This document shows, one piece after another, positions 34,576 to 45,916 of a stretch of DNA of 64,000 bases. The translations under genes were made by a program, and so were the position numbers. Source of the DNA: Paralichthys olivaceus (lineage: Eukaryota > Chordata > Actinopteri > Pleuronectiformes > Paralichthyidae). Each line of letters opens with the position of its first letter. Within the stretch, counting starts at the first letter, position 1. Below the pieces are notes generated by a model. It saw only the letters and a program-made list of their open reading frames with translations, ran no database searches and had not been told where the DNA came from. The stretch lies in contig NC_091096.1 in NCBI RefSeq assembly GCF_024713975.1, positions 18,349,458 through 18,413,457 of the forward strand, written 5' to 3'.

Positions 34576-35772
34576 GCTGCACAGTCACACTCTGCCAGGA
34601 AAGAAAGAGAGCAAAGAACTCAGCATTAGTCAAGTAAACTCAGAGATATCCTCTCTCTTTGTCTCATGCTTATGCAGCACTGACTTAACTGCTACCATGG
34701 ACAGTGCTGAGCTCATATTGGCAAGCCACCAGGCACACTGTCTTTAACTGCCACTCTGATTTAATGTTAAATAAAAGGTACAATGACCCCACAGTCACAA
34801 TCATCTTGAGCCAAACGACCTCTAGAATAAACAGAAATCAATTAAAGCTTCCGTAAAGGTGATTATGACTCTAATTTTTCCCTTCAGCTACTTTCTGCCT
34901 ATGAATTTACTGAAACAGCAACTGAATGCCAGTTAGAAGTGGCAACATGGGCACATTTCCTGTTGCAGAATCAGAGCCATCTCCTTTTGCCAAGCCTGTT
35001 TTATCAAATTCTTACCACACACATATTGAACCAGAAAACACCATTAAGACATAAAGATAAAGGATCTGTATAATACAAGCCGAGACTATGCTGACACATG
35101 CTGGTTCTAATACCAATACAGATAATTGCTTAGTGTATGTGTGGCAGAAACAGCTGACGACAGAGCGAGTCCTCCTGTATGTTTGGGACCAGAGTGGTGT
35201 GGGTCATTTAAATTTATGTGCACACTCGACATAAGGGCTTCGGAGATAAGGTTTCACAAATTGGGGGTGGCAGGGCCAATTGTTTTAGCGGCAGCGAGTA
35301 AAACTGTGGAAATGCTTCCAGTTTCATGTTGTATAGCAGAGGTTTGTGCTTCCAGAAGAGGAGGTGAGCTTTTACAGATATAGCCGAGTCTTTGTGATTG
35401 TTCATAGAAGCTGAGGTTTTTAATCCAGAGAGAAGATGAGGGTGTGTTATGAGGAGGCTGATGAGCCGTTTGTAAGATCTGTGGGAAGTTTATTGTCACT
35501 CAATGTGGTGAGAATCGAGACTGGATCGTTTGTAGTCGAGAAAAGTCTCCGAGAGGCTGTGTTGTCTGAGTGTTTCATGTACTTGATGTCAAGAGATAAG
35601 CTTTTGCACTCACTTGTGCGCAAACAGGCCGACGCTAACGATGACAGTGGGAAACAATGAGCTGTCAGCTATTAGCTCTCATCCATATGATACAGCAGCA
35701 ATCTAATTTACTCTCAGGGTGACATGGAAACGATGGTGCAAAGGATGTCAACAGAAATCACTGAAGTCTGCT

Positions 35773-35774
<2 letters not shown>

Positions 35775-35822
<48 letters not shown>
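35775..35822. repeat. (GT)24 microsatellite
   Basis: Uninterrupted GT dinucleotide run of about 48 bases. Confidence 0.97.
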
Positions 35823-35829
<7 letters not shown>

Positions 35830-37459
35830 TCTAGGTCGCTGACTTGGAGCTTTGTATCTGCCAGACAGCACCAGGCTGAGGGAACACAGCAGTGTCCTCA
35901 GGGCAAGTACCAGCAGCCGGGGCTCCGAAAAGAAGCAGCAAGAGGACCAAAAAGCCTCTTTGGGGCCTCAAATGTCGAGAACTGTGATGGTGAAGTAGGA
36001 TGAGGAGAGTGCAGGTGCTGTACTGGAGAGAGATACCGTCAGGAATGCATAATGATCACGCTAAAAGGAAAATCAATAGTTTTCGCTTGTCTTCAGCTTT
36101 TTCACAGCAGTAAATCCCAGCACTAAAGAACCTTGGAGAAAGTGAGAGACGGAGGGTGAGGGAGGGGTGCGTGCGCCACAGTCTCCCTGGTTGGGCTGCT
36201 CGCGTTATGCTGCGTAACATCAGGCTACATACCTTTCGAGCTGTAATCTGTTGCTGCAACGCCTGCGGGACTCACAGAATAACAACACATTTTCATTGCT
36301 ATCAATAGACACTCTGGGTGGGGGCCTCTCCCTCTGATGCTGCTGCTGCATTCAGCCAACAGTGAAAACACAGTCTACAGGGAGAAGACGTTACTCAGAC
36401 TTCATAGAGTGTATTGTAGACACCGAGGCTCTTGAGCGTGGCCCTTTTTCACTTCACCAAAATTAATTATCCCACTTTTGTCTAACACGATTGTCCTGGA
36501 CAAGGGGAGAGAGACAGATGGGAGGGAGGGAGGGGGGCACTCAGACTTTGGGCTGGGTAATCACTGACTCAGACGAGTCCCAGCTCTCGGTGTTGGGGAC
36601 GGATGTTACTGCATCACATATAAGTGCGCTCTTTGCTCGGGTGACAATCCAATTAACATTCAGGAGGAAGAGTGTGGAGGATCCGATCCACACTTTTCTC
36701 ATAAAGAGGAGTCAGCAGAGGCTTTGATGTGTGGCGTGGTTTCATTATTGGTTCAGTCAGGCAGGGTTTTACATCTCAAAGTGTACATATTCAAAAATGC
36801 ACTGCAGGCCAATTATAATAGACTATCTCTCCCAAACTGCCATGTTGATCTTTGTATTTCTTCAGTCGTGACACCGCTGTGACCCTCAGTCTGTCACCCT
36901 CTGCGTTATTGATGTTATAAATGTGGCTAATCTACGTGTTTTCCTCCCATAGATGATGATTCAGTCAGGTGGTGGGTTCTTCTCTCTCTCTTTTTTCTTT
37001 TCAAAATGTCAGGACAAAGTGACGTGTCCCTCAGCAAAGTGGTGCCCAGGAGCATGACTACGAGCAGATAATGTGTAAGAGACCATAGGGGGAGCAAAGA
37101 CTCGGGATAAGTCATCCTGCCTGATCATTGTAAGTCATCGACCCAGTGGGAGAATTTCACATGGAGGTGGTGAGGATCAATTTAGAAACCTAGCTGCGTC
37201 TCCTCCTCGGGGCCCAAGAGGACGAATCTGCATCTGTGCATCTTCAGGGATGTATGCATACACAACTCTGAGAGCACACCCTACACATTTTCTTTTCCAT
37301 TTTTAGAAACACAGTCATGCTCTCCTTGGATACTGGAGAGTGAGTGTTCAGCATGAGTAACTAGCATCAAGTCTCTTAAGACACCTGCACAAATTAGTGT
37401 TATTACATGACTTTCAACAGCAGAGGTATGACTCATTACTACAGATTTTCTGATGGCGA

Positions 37460-37479
37460 GGGGGGGGGGGGGGGGGGGG
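37460..37479. repeat. Poly-G run of 20
   Basis: Twenty consecutive G residues on the plus strand. Such long G runs are rare and error-prone in sequencing, so the exact length may be uncertain. Confidence 0.9.
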
Positions 37480-40400
37480 TATAGACTGTAATAAGAATAG
37501 CTTATAGCCTGTGATTTTTTTTCAAGATTTGGTACTTGCTTGTGGAAATTGAAAGAGGAGAAAGCAGGTGACAGCGGGACATTGATGGATTGTTGGATCA
37601 TTATGGACACTGCGAAGCTAGCCATCTCCCTTTTTACTGAGATCAGCAAAAAAAACAATGCGTAAAAGGTTTTACTCCAATGTTTTAATGTCATTATCAA
37701 TCAATTTGTCATCTAACAACAAGCTGACATGTATTCACCAATTTCTGATTAGAAATTTGAGAAAAATGCCAAATATTAGCTGTATGATGGTCATAAAATG
37801 TGTACATTTTTCCTTTTTTGCTAATATGTTTGTGTTTTGGGATGTTGGAAGGGCAGTACAGGCACTCGCCTTGGGCTATTTTCTATTACTTTACATGATT
37901 TATCAAGCAGTGTCAAAAAAGTACGGAGATTTATCAGTAATGAAAATCAGCTCTATGCATTACTCAAAGCAGTATGAATTTGTTTATAGCAACTATGCCA
38001 TTCATCCGATGCCCATTTGCACCATGTGTTAAATACAATGAAACAATATGTGCTGCTTTACTTAAATTCCAGGGCGACAATTCCCTGGCCATCCTGCAAC
38101 AGGGACACCTCTAAAAATGGGTTAATGAGAATCGGAGATCAATGATTGCACGGCCCCTCACTTTAATCTATCGTTCATCAGGCCCCCATTTGTATCTTAA
38201 TGCCTCTGGCTAAAACACATATAGCTATAATGGAGGTCACCCTAAAGCACTTCTGTAGCCTGGCCATTGCAAAGTCCCCGTGGACTCAGATCAGCACTTT
38301 CTTCCGAACCATTTTCCTAGGTGCTGATGCTAAGTAGATTCCACGGTTGATATTCATATCAGTGCAGCATAGACACCCTAGCAGTGATTTAATAATCCTG
38401 GTGAAACCAAACACATTGCTGTGACCATAAATGTTTCATCAGCTCCAACACTCTGTGCCGTTTCCTATTAAAGACTCAATATTCCTGCAACTCATGCACA
38501 TTTTTCACGTTGCTGCAAGAAACCAGCTCAGCTATAAGATTCTTAAACACATACTCATTACCGGGGTTATACTGTGTGACTTTCTATTTGTATTCTATCA
38601 TGTTGTGAAGCTATGAACAACATGGTTACACCAAGCACAACAAAAGTGTTCCCTCCAAACAAAATAATAATTGTGAAGAATGAGTATGTGGTATGAAGTT
38701 AATGTCATACTGTACCCTTTTTTGTTTACCATACTGACAACAATTTAAAAAATGTGAAATCTAAAACTGGTGTTAAACTGAAATACAATCTATACATTTT
38801 GCGGTTGAATATAGAAAAATCTCTTTATGTGAAAAGCTGGCTTAAAGAAGAGAAGGAATAAATAACATATTTTGTTTCATTATAATCTTCTCCCTCTACC
38901 ATCTGGCCTGGCAGTAACTCACATTGTTTTATGTATTATGAAACACAGCCTGAGATCCAGGAGAGTCTTGGCTCGTCCACAGTTTCAACTTAATTCCTGT
39001 GGTGATCTGGAACATCATGTCTGAGCAGGGAAGACTGGAAAAAGTCAATATTTCCTCTTTTATATCTCCGCTACATTCACATCTATAAAGACAGAGCAAA
39101 TCAGATAAAAACATATTTTTGGACAGAGGAAAATTAGAATTACATGCTACTACCTCAACCAAAAACAGTGCCTTACTGATAATTAGAATCACAAGACATG
39201 TGTGGTTCAATTAAGAAATTAAAAAAAAAAACTTGACCCTCTTAGAAACACGAAAACTGTATTGTAAAGCCCATCAATGGTATTTTTATGTTATTGTTAA
39301 ATTATGAGTCATTTATAGACCTGCATTAAAATCTCCTAAGTAACATAGTGATACCTTGACTCACATGCAGGCTACATTTCATCAGAAAGTACCACCCCCA
39401 TATTCTGTAGTGAAACGTGTGGGCTAGTGGGTGGTAGCTCTACAGAGAAAATTAAATTCAAGGTCTGTGCTGACAGATTTCACAGACAACACATTGTATC
39501 TTTAAACTGGACACAGCTGACCAAGCCAGAAACACACATTGAAAAACCATAGAGAGTTGGAGTACGCCCAACTAAAGGGAAATGAGAGTTGATCAGTTTT
39601 AAGAGGTTCCAAGAGCAAAAGAATCACACAGTTGGGTTTGTGCATAAAGACTAATGTATGGTGGCTAAGGACTGCCATGTTTGGAGGCCTCCAGAGGGAA
39701 GAAATGCTCAGTATATGAAGACGAGTCAACACGTGCTACCACCACTCATACATGGAATCAAATTATAGTCTGGCTGCTAATTTTTAGCCACACTCACTCA
39801 TGGAGTGCCTCTGTGGAAGCTAATGTTTATATAGTCTAATGTTCAGTTAGTCCACCCCTTTGGTCCGGAGTTATCTTTGACAGATTTGTTATGAGCAGAC
39901 ATTCATGGTCTCAAGCAGATAAGTTTGGTGACTTTCATGGTCATCTACCTTTTTTTATATAGCGCCACCATCAAATCAATATATGAATTTGTCCTGAAGA
40001 GACAGGTTTATTGAAAGATGGTCACCCGTAATGTGTGTTATGCCAGAGCTCGAGTCACCTCGAGACACTTTTTTCTCTCATTTAAGTTATGTCTCATGGT
40101 TGAACCATAAAATATGTTTAGTGAAAACTATAATTATTATATTTGTAAGTCAAGGATGTTTACGTATGGGCTTATGTAGCAGTGAAGTGATTTAATGACA
40201 ATGCTCAACACGGACATGAGAAGAATATCACCTAAAAACAAGTGTGAGTGGTGTTTGTTTGTTATGTTATATTTCTCGTATAAAAATAAGTTCCTAAAAT
40301 AAAATATCAATTCGTCTAATGATTCTCCTCTAACCCTGAGTTCACTTTGTATTCAGCACTGAAGTAGAATAGCACCTAGTAGAGCTCATACCTCATTTCA

Positions 40401-42100
40401 CACACTTAAATATATCAGTTTCTTAGTTTAAAACAAAAGATCCATGAATTATTCTCTGAGAATTCAGTTAAAATGTATGAATAGATCATAGATTTCTCAT
40501 ACATCAACAGAAACAAATCGCAATAGATTATTTAATGTAAAACAAATACAGGCTGAGTGGGGGGATGTGGAAGGAAACACCGGGAACCACCCACTCATAG
40601 TGGAATGGCACAACTCCATCCCTCCCCCACAGAGGAGTGTGAGATGCCAACACACTGAGGGGCCGGGACCTGGGCAAGAGTGTAAAAGCACTGCACCAAG
40701 AAGCCCTCCACTGCAGGAGCAAAACATCACTCAGCATTTAATTATTTACAGCTCCCACCCACATTGCCTTTCACTGTTTAAAGGTATTAGAACACACTGT
40801 CTGTGCTTGCACCTCCTATCAGCGGCATGTACAGAACAGAGGTTTGGGACGGAAAATGACAAGAAGGCCAGAAAGACTGAGAAACGTACTTATGTCTATT
40901 TTGGGAAACGGTACGGATGTTTGTTGGTGTTTTAAGTCTGTGGCGTCGACAAATTATCCATGTTTTCTCTCAGACAATGGTGTCGACAGGGACCATCTGT
41001 GGAACCATCTGTGAGGACTCCTCACCTTCCAATGTGAGAATGTTGTACCATATCAAACACACACCACTACGTCTTCTGGGTAGGCATGGCTCCAGGTCCC
41101 CGCATTGTTGGAGAACAAACCGGAAAGACCATCCAGCGACTGACGAGCCACCGTGCTGTTATCCTGCTATCACTGCTGGTGCTCTCCAGCAGACCTGAGG
41201 GGGTTGGGTGTTGTGTTTTTTTCGTTCTTAAATCAACACACACTGAATGAGCAGTTGACCCTCTGTACGTCTCATTTTCACAAAAGAAAATTGCCAGAAA
41301 AACTGACACACAATTTCTCATAAATTTCAATGTAAGAATTCTTGCGTCCAGGCCTTAATATAAAACAACAGAAGTAAAAACTATCGGCACTCAATTAGCT
41401 GCACTCCAGCAAGAGCCTGCAGTGAGTCTTAGATTTGCTGGGCTGATGGTGATTCATCCTTGTATGCCCCAGAGGTAAGCGGTGGGACTTTGAGAACTGG
41501 CTGTTGATGCATTGAACAAGTCATGCCTTCAATTTCCTCCAATCTTATCTCGGGGGAAACAAACGCTACCAGACAGTGCCATTAAATCAGCGCAGTGAAG
41601 GTCTGGTATGAAGACACTGCGTCTTATTTCCTAAGCAACCTGCAGCTGGTGGTCTATAAAGATAAAGCCCATGCTTCCTAACATATATAGAAGCAAGTCT
41701 GATCTCATCATCAGTGCATCGTTGTGATTGGCCATTAGTCTAGTCTCTTTGTTGCTTTTGAAGATCTGGCACAGTTCGGCAGCCGGATATCTGACTCTCC
41801 CACTTGGCCCATCAGCAAACTAGCAGGTACAATACCCCCGGGTGTTTTTAGCAGATGTCAGTCTGCAAATGAGAGCCTGTTCTAGTCTGGAAACACTGCT
41901 GCACAAAAAAATCAGCTGTGGCCTAACTTTGGAGAGAGAAAAAAACGCTGTTTATATGTTTGTCAATGGGACTTGAAATGCAAATGTTGGTTATTCAGAC
42001 GTCACTGTGAGAGTTTGGGAAAAGAGCATTAATACAGCTGCAACATGTGCACAGATGTGATTATAATCAGCTAAATATAGCATGTAGGATTTTTCTAAAC

Positions 42101-42373
42101 CAGGGGCGATAAAGGGACAACAATTTAATAAGAGGAGCCAGTAGTTTGTCCAACATCCATTCACAATTCCTGAGTCAGCAATGTGTACATTTAAGTCATT
42201 CCTTATTTAATGTTAGCTATAGCTTTGAGCAAATCCACTGTTTCACGCACATTGCGTTCTTCAAAAAAGCTTAGAAAAAAAAGAAAGAAAATGATTCATT
42301 GGTACTTTGGGGGTCAATCAGATTTCACTTGGGGCCAAATCCCCCCCTGGCCCCGCCCCTGGATCCGCCCCTG
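42101..42373. mobile_element. Candidate small hAT-like MITE
   Basis: Starts CAGGGGCGATAAAGG and ends GGCCCCGCCCCTGGATCCGC plus CCCTG, so both ends read CAGGGGCG inward over about 8-10 bases. The G/C-rich end resembles transposon ends common in fish. No target-site duplication is evident and the repeat match is short, so this is tentative. Confidence 0.4.
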
Positions 42374-42861
42374 AAATATCGGTTTGAGAAATTGTAATTC
42401 GCAGTGGAGGAGTAAGAAATGCTGAGTTGTGGTTTACAGATTCGATCACAGCCTAACTCTGTTTTTGAATTGAACTCCCTGCTCCCTAGGGTAACTTTGT
42501 GTAAAGGCCATATTAATTACATCTCTCTTTTCCAATATGCCAAAGCGTTTTCTCAGATCTAGTGGCCAGTTTCAGGCAGGCCGCGTGAATCGATTCTCAG
42601 CCATCGCTCTGATGAGAACTTAAAGATGAAGCCACTCCCTATTGAGGACTGGCCACAACAAATGGCGGAATAATGTCGCTATTGCAACAAATAAAATAAA
42701 AAAACAGAAAGAAACAGCCTATCTGAGTACTACATAAGATTTGGGTTCTACGCTCCATGTATGGATTGTGACGAGCACAGAGGAACATGAAGTCATGCAC
42801 CTTCACCAACTGTGGCCATGGAAACAGCAAGATCAGAAGATGAGAATCAGAATGATTAAAC

Positions 42862-42864
<3 letters not shown>

Positions 42865-42898
<34 letters not shown>
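42865..42898. repeat. (GT)17 microsatellite
   Basis: GT dinucleotide run of about 34 bases. Confidence 0.95.
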
Positions 42899-42900
<2 letters not shown>

Positions 42901-43539
42901 ACCAGTATGTTTGTAGTAGACTGTACCTGTGCCAAATTTCAGGCCATCGGATCACCAAGAAACATGGCCGAGTAGTCATGGTTGAAAAGACCGTATGGTA
43001 AGGGGAGGACAAGCTGAAGACGTGGGATTGTGGGTACAGATGCTTCATATTCATCATCTTTAAATAATGCAGTTAGGATACAGCACTTACTTCATCCCTC
43101 CATCTTTTTTTCACCTTTTCCCTAAACACCCATGTTCTCTCGTGCTCTACATGTCTCTCGTTTTACGTAATGTGACCCAACAAACAATTTCCCTCTTTTC
43201 TGTCCTGCCTGATTCCATTCTTCCTCTGCACAGAGAACGATGTGAGGCCGGCAATCAGACAGAGAAATATACAGAGAGAGAGAGAAGAACCAGCAGAACA
43301 TGGGTGTCGTCCAATCACTACTGTGGTTGCTCATGTGAGAGGAGCAGCTGCAGATATCTCCGTCCGTTCATTCAGTCTTTTCTCCCCTCCCCCATTTAAT
43401 CCCCATGCTTCAGGTCTGTGCAGGAGGAGTTGGAGATGGTGGAACTGGGAGGCGGGTTACCAGCTTCTTCTATTCTGGCCTACTTCTGTTCAGGCATAGG
43501 CGACCAATGCACTGGAGAGGTCCACAATAAGTCTGTTTA

Positions 43540-43540
<1 letters not shown>

Positions 43541-43591
<51 letters not shown>
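43541..43591. repeat. (CA)25 microsatellite
   Basis: CA dinucleotide run of about 50 bases. Confidence 0.97.
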
Positions 43592-43594
<3 letters not shown>

Positions 43595-44444
43595 TCTGAC
43601 TATGCAAGTGCAATAATAACCCACTGGTCCAGGATGAGACAACATCACAACAAGGAAGCGCCTGGATCACCTGTCCTGTGAGCACAGCTGGAGTCAGGAG
43701 CTGAACCTGAACCACATCAGGAGGCATCACTGAGGTTTTTCCTTCCTATAGTCTGCAGGCACATCAAGCCCCAGTGTGCACTCTAAAAATCCTGCAGCAA
43801 CGCCCAGGGGCCGCAACCACACAATCTCCCACATGACTTACCAGGTCTGTTTTCTTGTATCAGATCTGCACCCGTGTTGCATCTCATCTTCAAGAGTGAG
43901 GGGATGAAAATCAGCTGCATCAAGAGTTATATTTATCATTCATGAATCAACTGAGTGCACGAGGCATAACACACAAGCAAGTTGTTGTAAACCAATGTAA
44001 CAATTCAAAATGAGGCAACCCCTCTGCATGAATGACAGAATGATTCTGCTGCAGAGAGATGTGTTCATTAAAACATGTTTTCCCCTAAAACAAAGGAATC
44101 AATCAAATTGTCATTTGCATAACTGCTACCTCTAAAAGGTTAATTAACATCATCTCAATGTAATCTGAGTGCACTGCACACATTCACACATCCTGCATTT
44201 TCATTCAAGGGACTCGGAGAGACATAAAAAATGAAATTAATAAATAGAGGCAGTGGAATATGGTCCCTCGTAACAGATCAATTCCACTTCCTCTCTCTCT
44301 TGTGAATGAAATGCTGCATTCACTCAACTTGTAAATGAGAAATTCTAATGCACCGAGCCACTGACCAAACGCACTAAGCTTTCAGTCATTTCATGTTGAG
44401 GATGTAATGTTTGAAAATCCTTCGAAGGAGATCGTAGAACCTAC

Positions 44445-44830
44445 CTGAGAATCCAGCCCCGTCGCTCTCTTCCTCTCTCCTCTCTCCTCCTCCTCTCTCT
44501 GGGAGCTGTCAGGGAATGATGCGGACTAAATATGTGAGCAGCGCCTGGATCAGACCACAGAGTCACTCATTGCGCATGGTGCCTGTCACCAAAACCTCTC
44601 TCGTCTCTGTGCCTGGGCTGGAGGGGCAGTCTGTTGCCGGAGGCGCAGCGGATCTCCCTCCACGGTGCGTGGGAACAGGTCCTCTATGATCCTGCGTGGA
44701 GGCGGCTGGAAAGCCCTTGGTACCCTGGGAAGGAAACCCCTGGATGTGAGGCGATAACAGGGATAAGTGGACAGTCATCACCTGATCCACTTGTCTGGAG
44801 AAAAGCGCAGTGGCTGCATCTGTCTCATCG
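44445..44830 (-). other. rph3a: Candidate untranslated first exon of rph3a
   Basis: On the minus strand a purine-rich stretch (GAGAGAGGAGGAGGAGAGAG) leads into GGATTCTCAG followed by gtaggt, a strong splice donor, with the exon edge at 44445. The rph3a start exon is preceded by a good acceptor (TCCTGGCAG at about 34,592-34,600), so its 5' UTR must continue in an upstream exon. This is the best candidate I see before the divergent vps33a gene. The 5' limit is set only by the TATA-like box and is a guess. Confidence 0.35.
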
Positions 44831-44856
44831 TGATCCTGTTGACAAATCACTGCCAG

Positions 44857-44863
44857 TTTTATA
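44857..44863 (-). promoter_or_regulatory. rph3a: TATA-like box, candidate rph3a promoter
   Basis: Minus-strand GCTATAAAACTGG contains TATAAAA. It lies at a suitable distance upstream of the candidate first exon at 44,445-44,830. No start-site data are available. Confidence 0.3.
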
Positions 44864-45612
44864 GCATTATTTACTGTGGAGATTTATAACTGGGCTTTAA
44901 ACACGTGCCTGACAGCAAGACATGGCTGATCAAAGTTGTGCTGACATTTAAATAAGCATACAAAGGTTTATTCTAGCATTGAGTTACTATTCCATTTTTT
45001 CTATATAAATAGTCATCACTATTTTGGGGGGAAGTGAATTTATTTTTTGCAGACATTCTCTGATATTTGACAGAGACAAAAAGCACTGGGATGATTCCCG
45101 GTGATTCATTTTGTTGTAATTTAAATGTTTTACATCATCAATTTTAACCCCAAGAAACTACCACTGATCAGCGTCTTCCCCACTCGGTGATTCTTACTGT
45201 GGAGACACCACGCCACCTAGCGGCTTCAATATTATCGCGCAAAGTAAAGGATGAAACGCTGCGGAGATAAAATGTTTTCTATGAATGTATGGTTTATTCC
45301 TGTTTGACGTGGATGCAAACATACTCACTAACAGTGGGAATCATCTGGATTCAAACCGGTTTAATGGTTCTGCTTTATGTTTGCCACACCTACACACAGA
45401 AAACGACTGCAGCTAAGGGGAGCGTTATCTCCATGTACTTCCGTGTTCGTCTCTCACTTTAAGTGTTTCAAAATGGTGAAAATATTCCTGGCACTGCTTC
45501 ACATCTGCAAAGGAAATTAGAAAATTCACTTTATCTTACAGTTGTCAACAGTATTTTCTGACTCACACATCCCATAAACTAGATTTAAAGAAGTAATTCA
45601 TCAATAACCTAC

Positions 45613-45622
45613 TGCGCATGCG
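45613..45622. promoter_or_regulatory. NRF1-like site upstream of vps33a
   Basis: TGCGCATGCG followed by TG resembles the NRF1 consensus YGCGCAYGCGCR with one mismatch. It lies about 300 bp upstream of the vps33a start codon, where a housekeeping promoter is expected. Confidence 0.4.
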
Positions 45623-45854
45623 TGTCATCATGTGGGCGCAGCGAGTCAGAGACGGAAATGAATCCTGCAAAATAAAACAGTGAACAACAACCATCCTGCT
45701 GTTTACTATTCTTTAATATAGTTTTCAGATCGTTGTAAGACTGTGCAGACTAGAGGACATGAGGTTAATAGAGTTGTTTAATAGAGTAACAAGTCATTTA
45801 CGAGTCTCTGAGCTGTGCCGTGGTGTGAGTTCTCTCATCGTTATGTCATCTTTG

Positions 45855-45891
45855 GTCATGTGACAGCCTTGTAGCACAGTGGTCACATGAC
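45855..45891. promoter_or_regulatory. Inverted pair of E-box-like decamers upstream of vps33a
   Basis: GTCATGTGAC at 45855-45864 and GTCACATGAC at 45882-45891 are exact reverse complements of each other. Each differs by one base from the palindromic lysosomal-gene (CLEAR) motif GTCACGTGAC bound by TFEB-family factors. They lie 26-62 bases upstream of the vps33a start codon. Function is inferred. Confidence 0.4.
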
Positions 45892-45916
45892 TCGCTGTGT
45901 TGCCTATACGGAAAAC

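Larger units (their letters stand above)
34592..44444. other. Gene-poor DNA, probably the 5' intron of rph3a
   Basis: About 9.9 kb without a supportable coding exon on either strand. If the untranslated exon proposed at 44,445 is right, this is one rph3a intron. It holds a (GT)24 run, a 20-base G run, a (GT)17 run, a (CA)25 run and a candidate small transposon at 42,101-42,373. Open frames here are short, AT-rich or built on dinucleotide repeats, and lack splice-site or family support. A minus-strand donor-like site (CTCGAAAG then gtatgt) near 36,230 could mark an alternative untranslated exon, but this is weak. Confidence 0.5.

Noticed and set aside
35719..36003. Plus-strand frame with a long Cys-Val run
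   Set aside because: The run is a translated GT microsatellite.
37658..38032. Open frame of 124 codons on the plus strand
   Set aside because: AT-rich composition, no splice or start support, and no recognisable family. Likely chance in intronic DNA.
44563..44864. Short frames on both strands near 44.7 kb
   Set aside because: No splice continuity or family match; the region is better explained as promoter and untranslated exon of rph3a.
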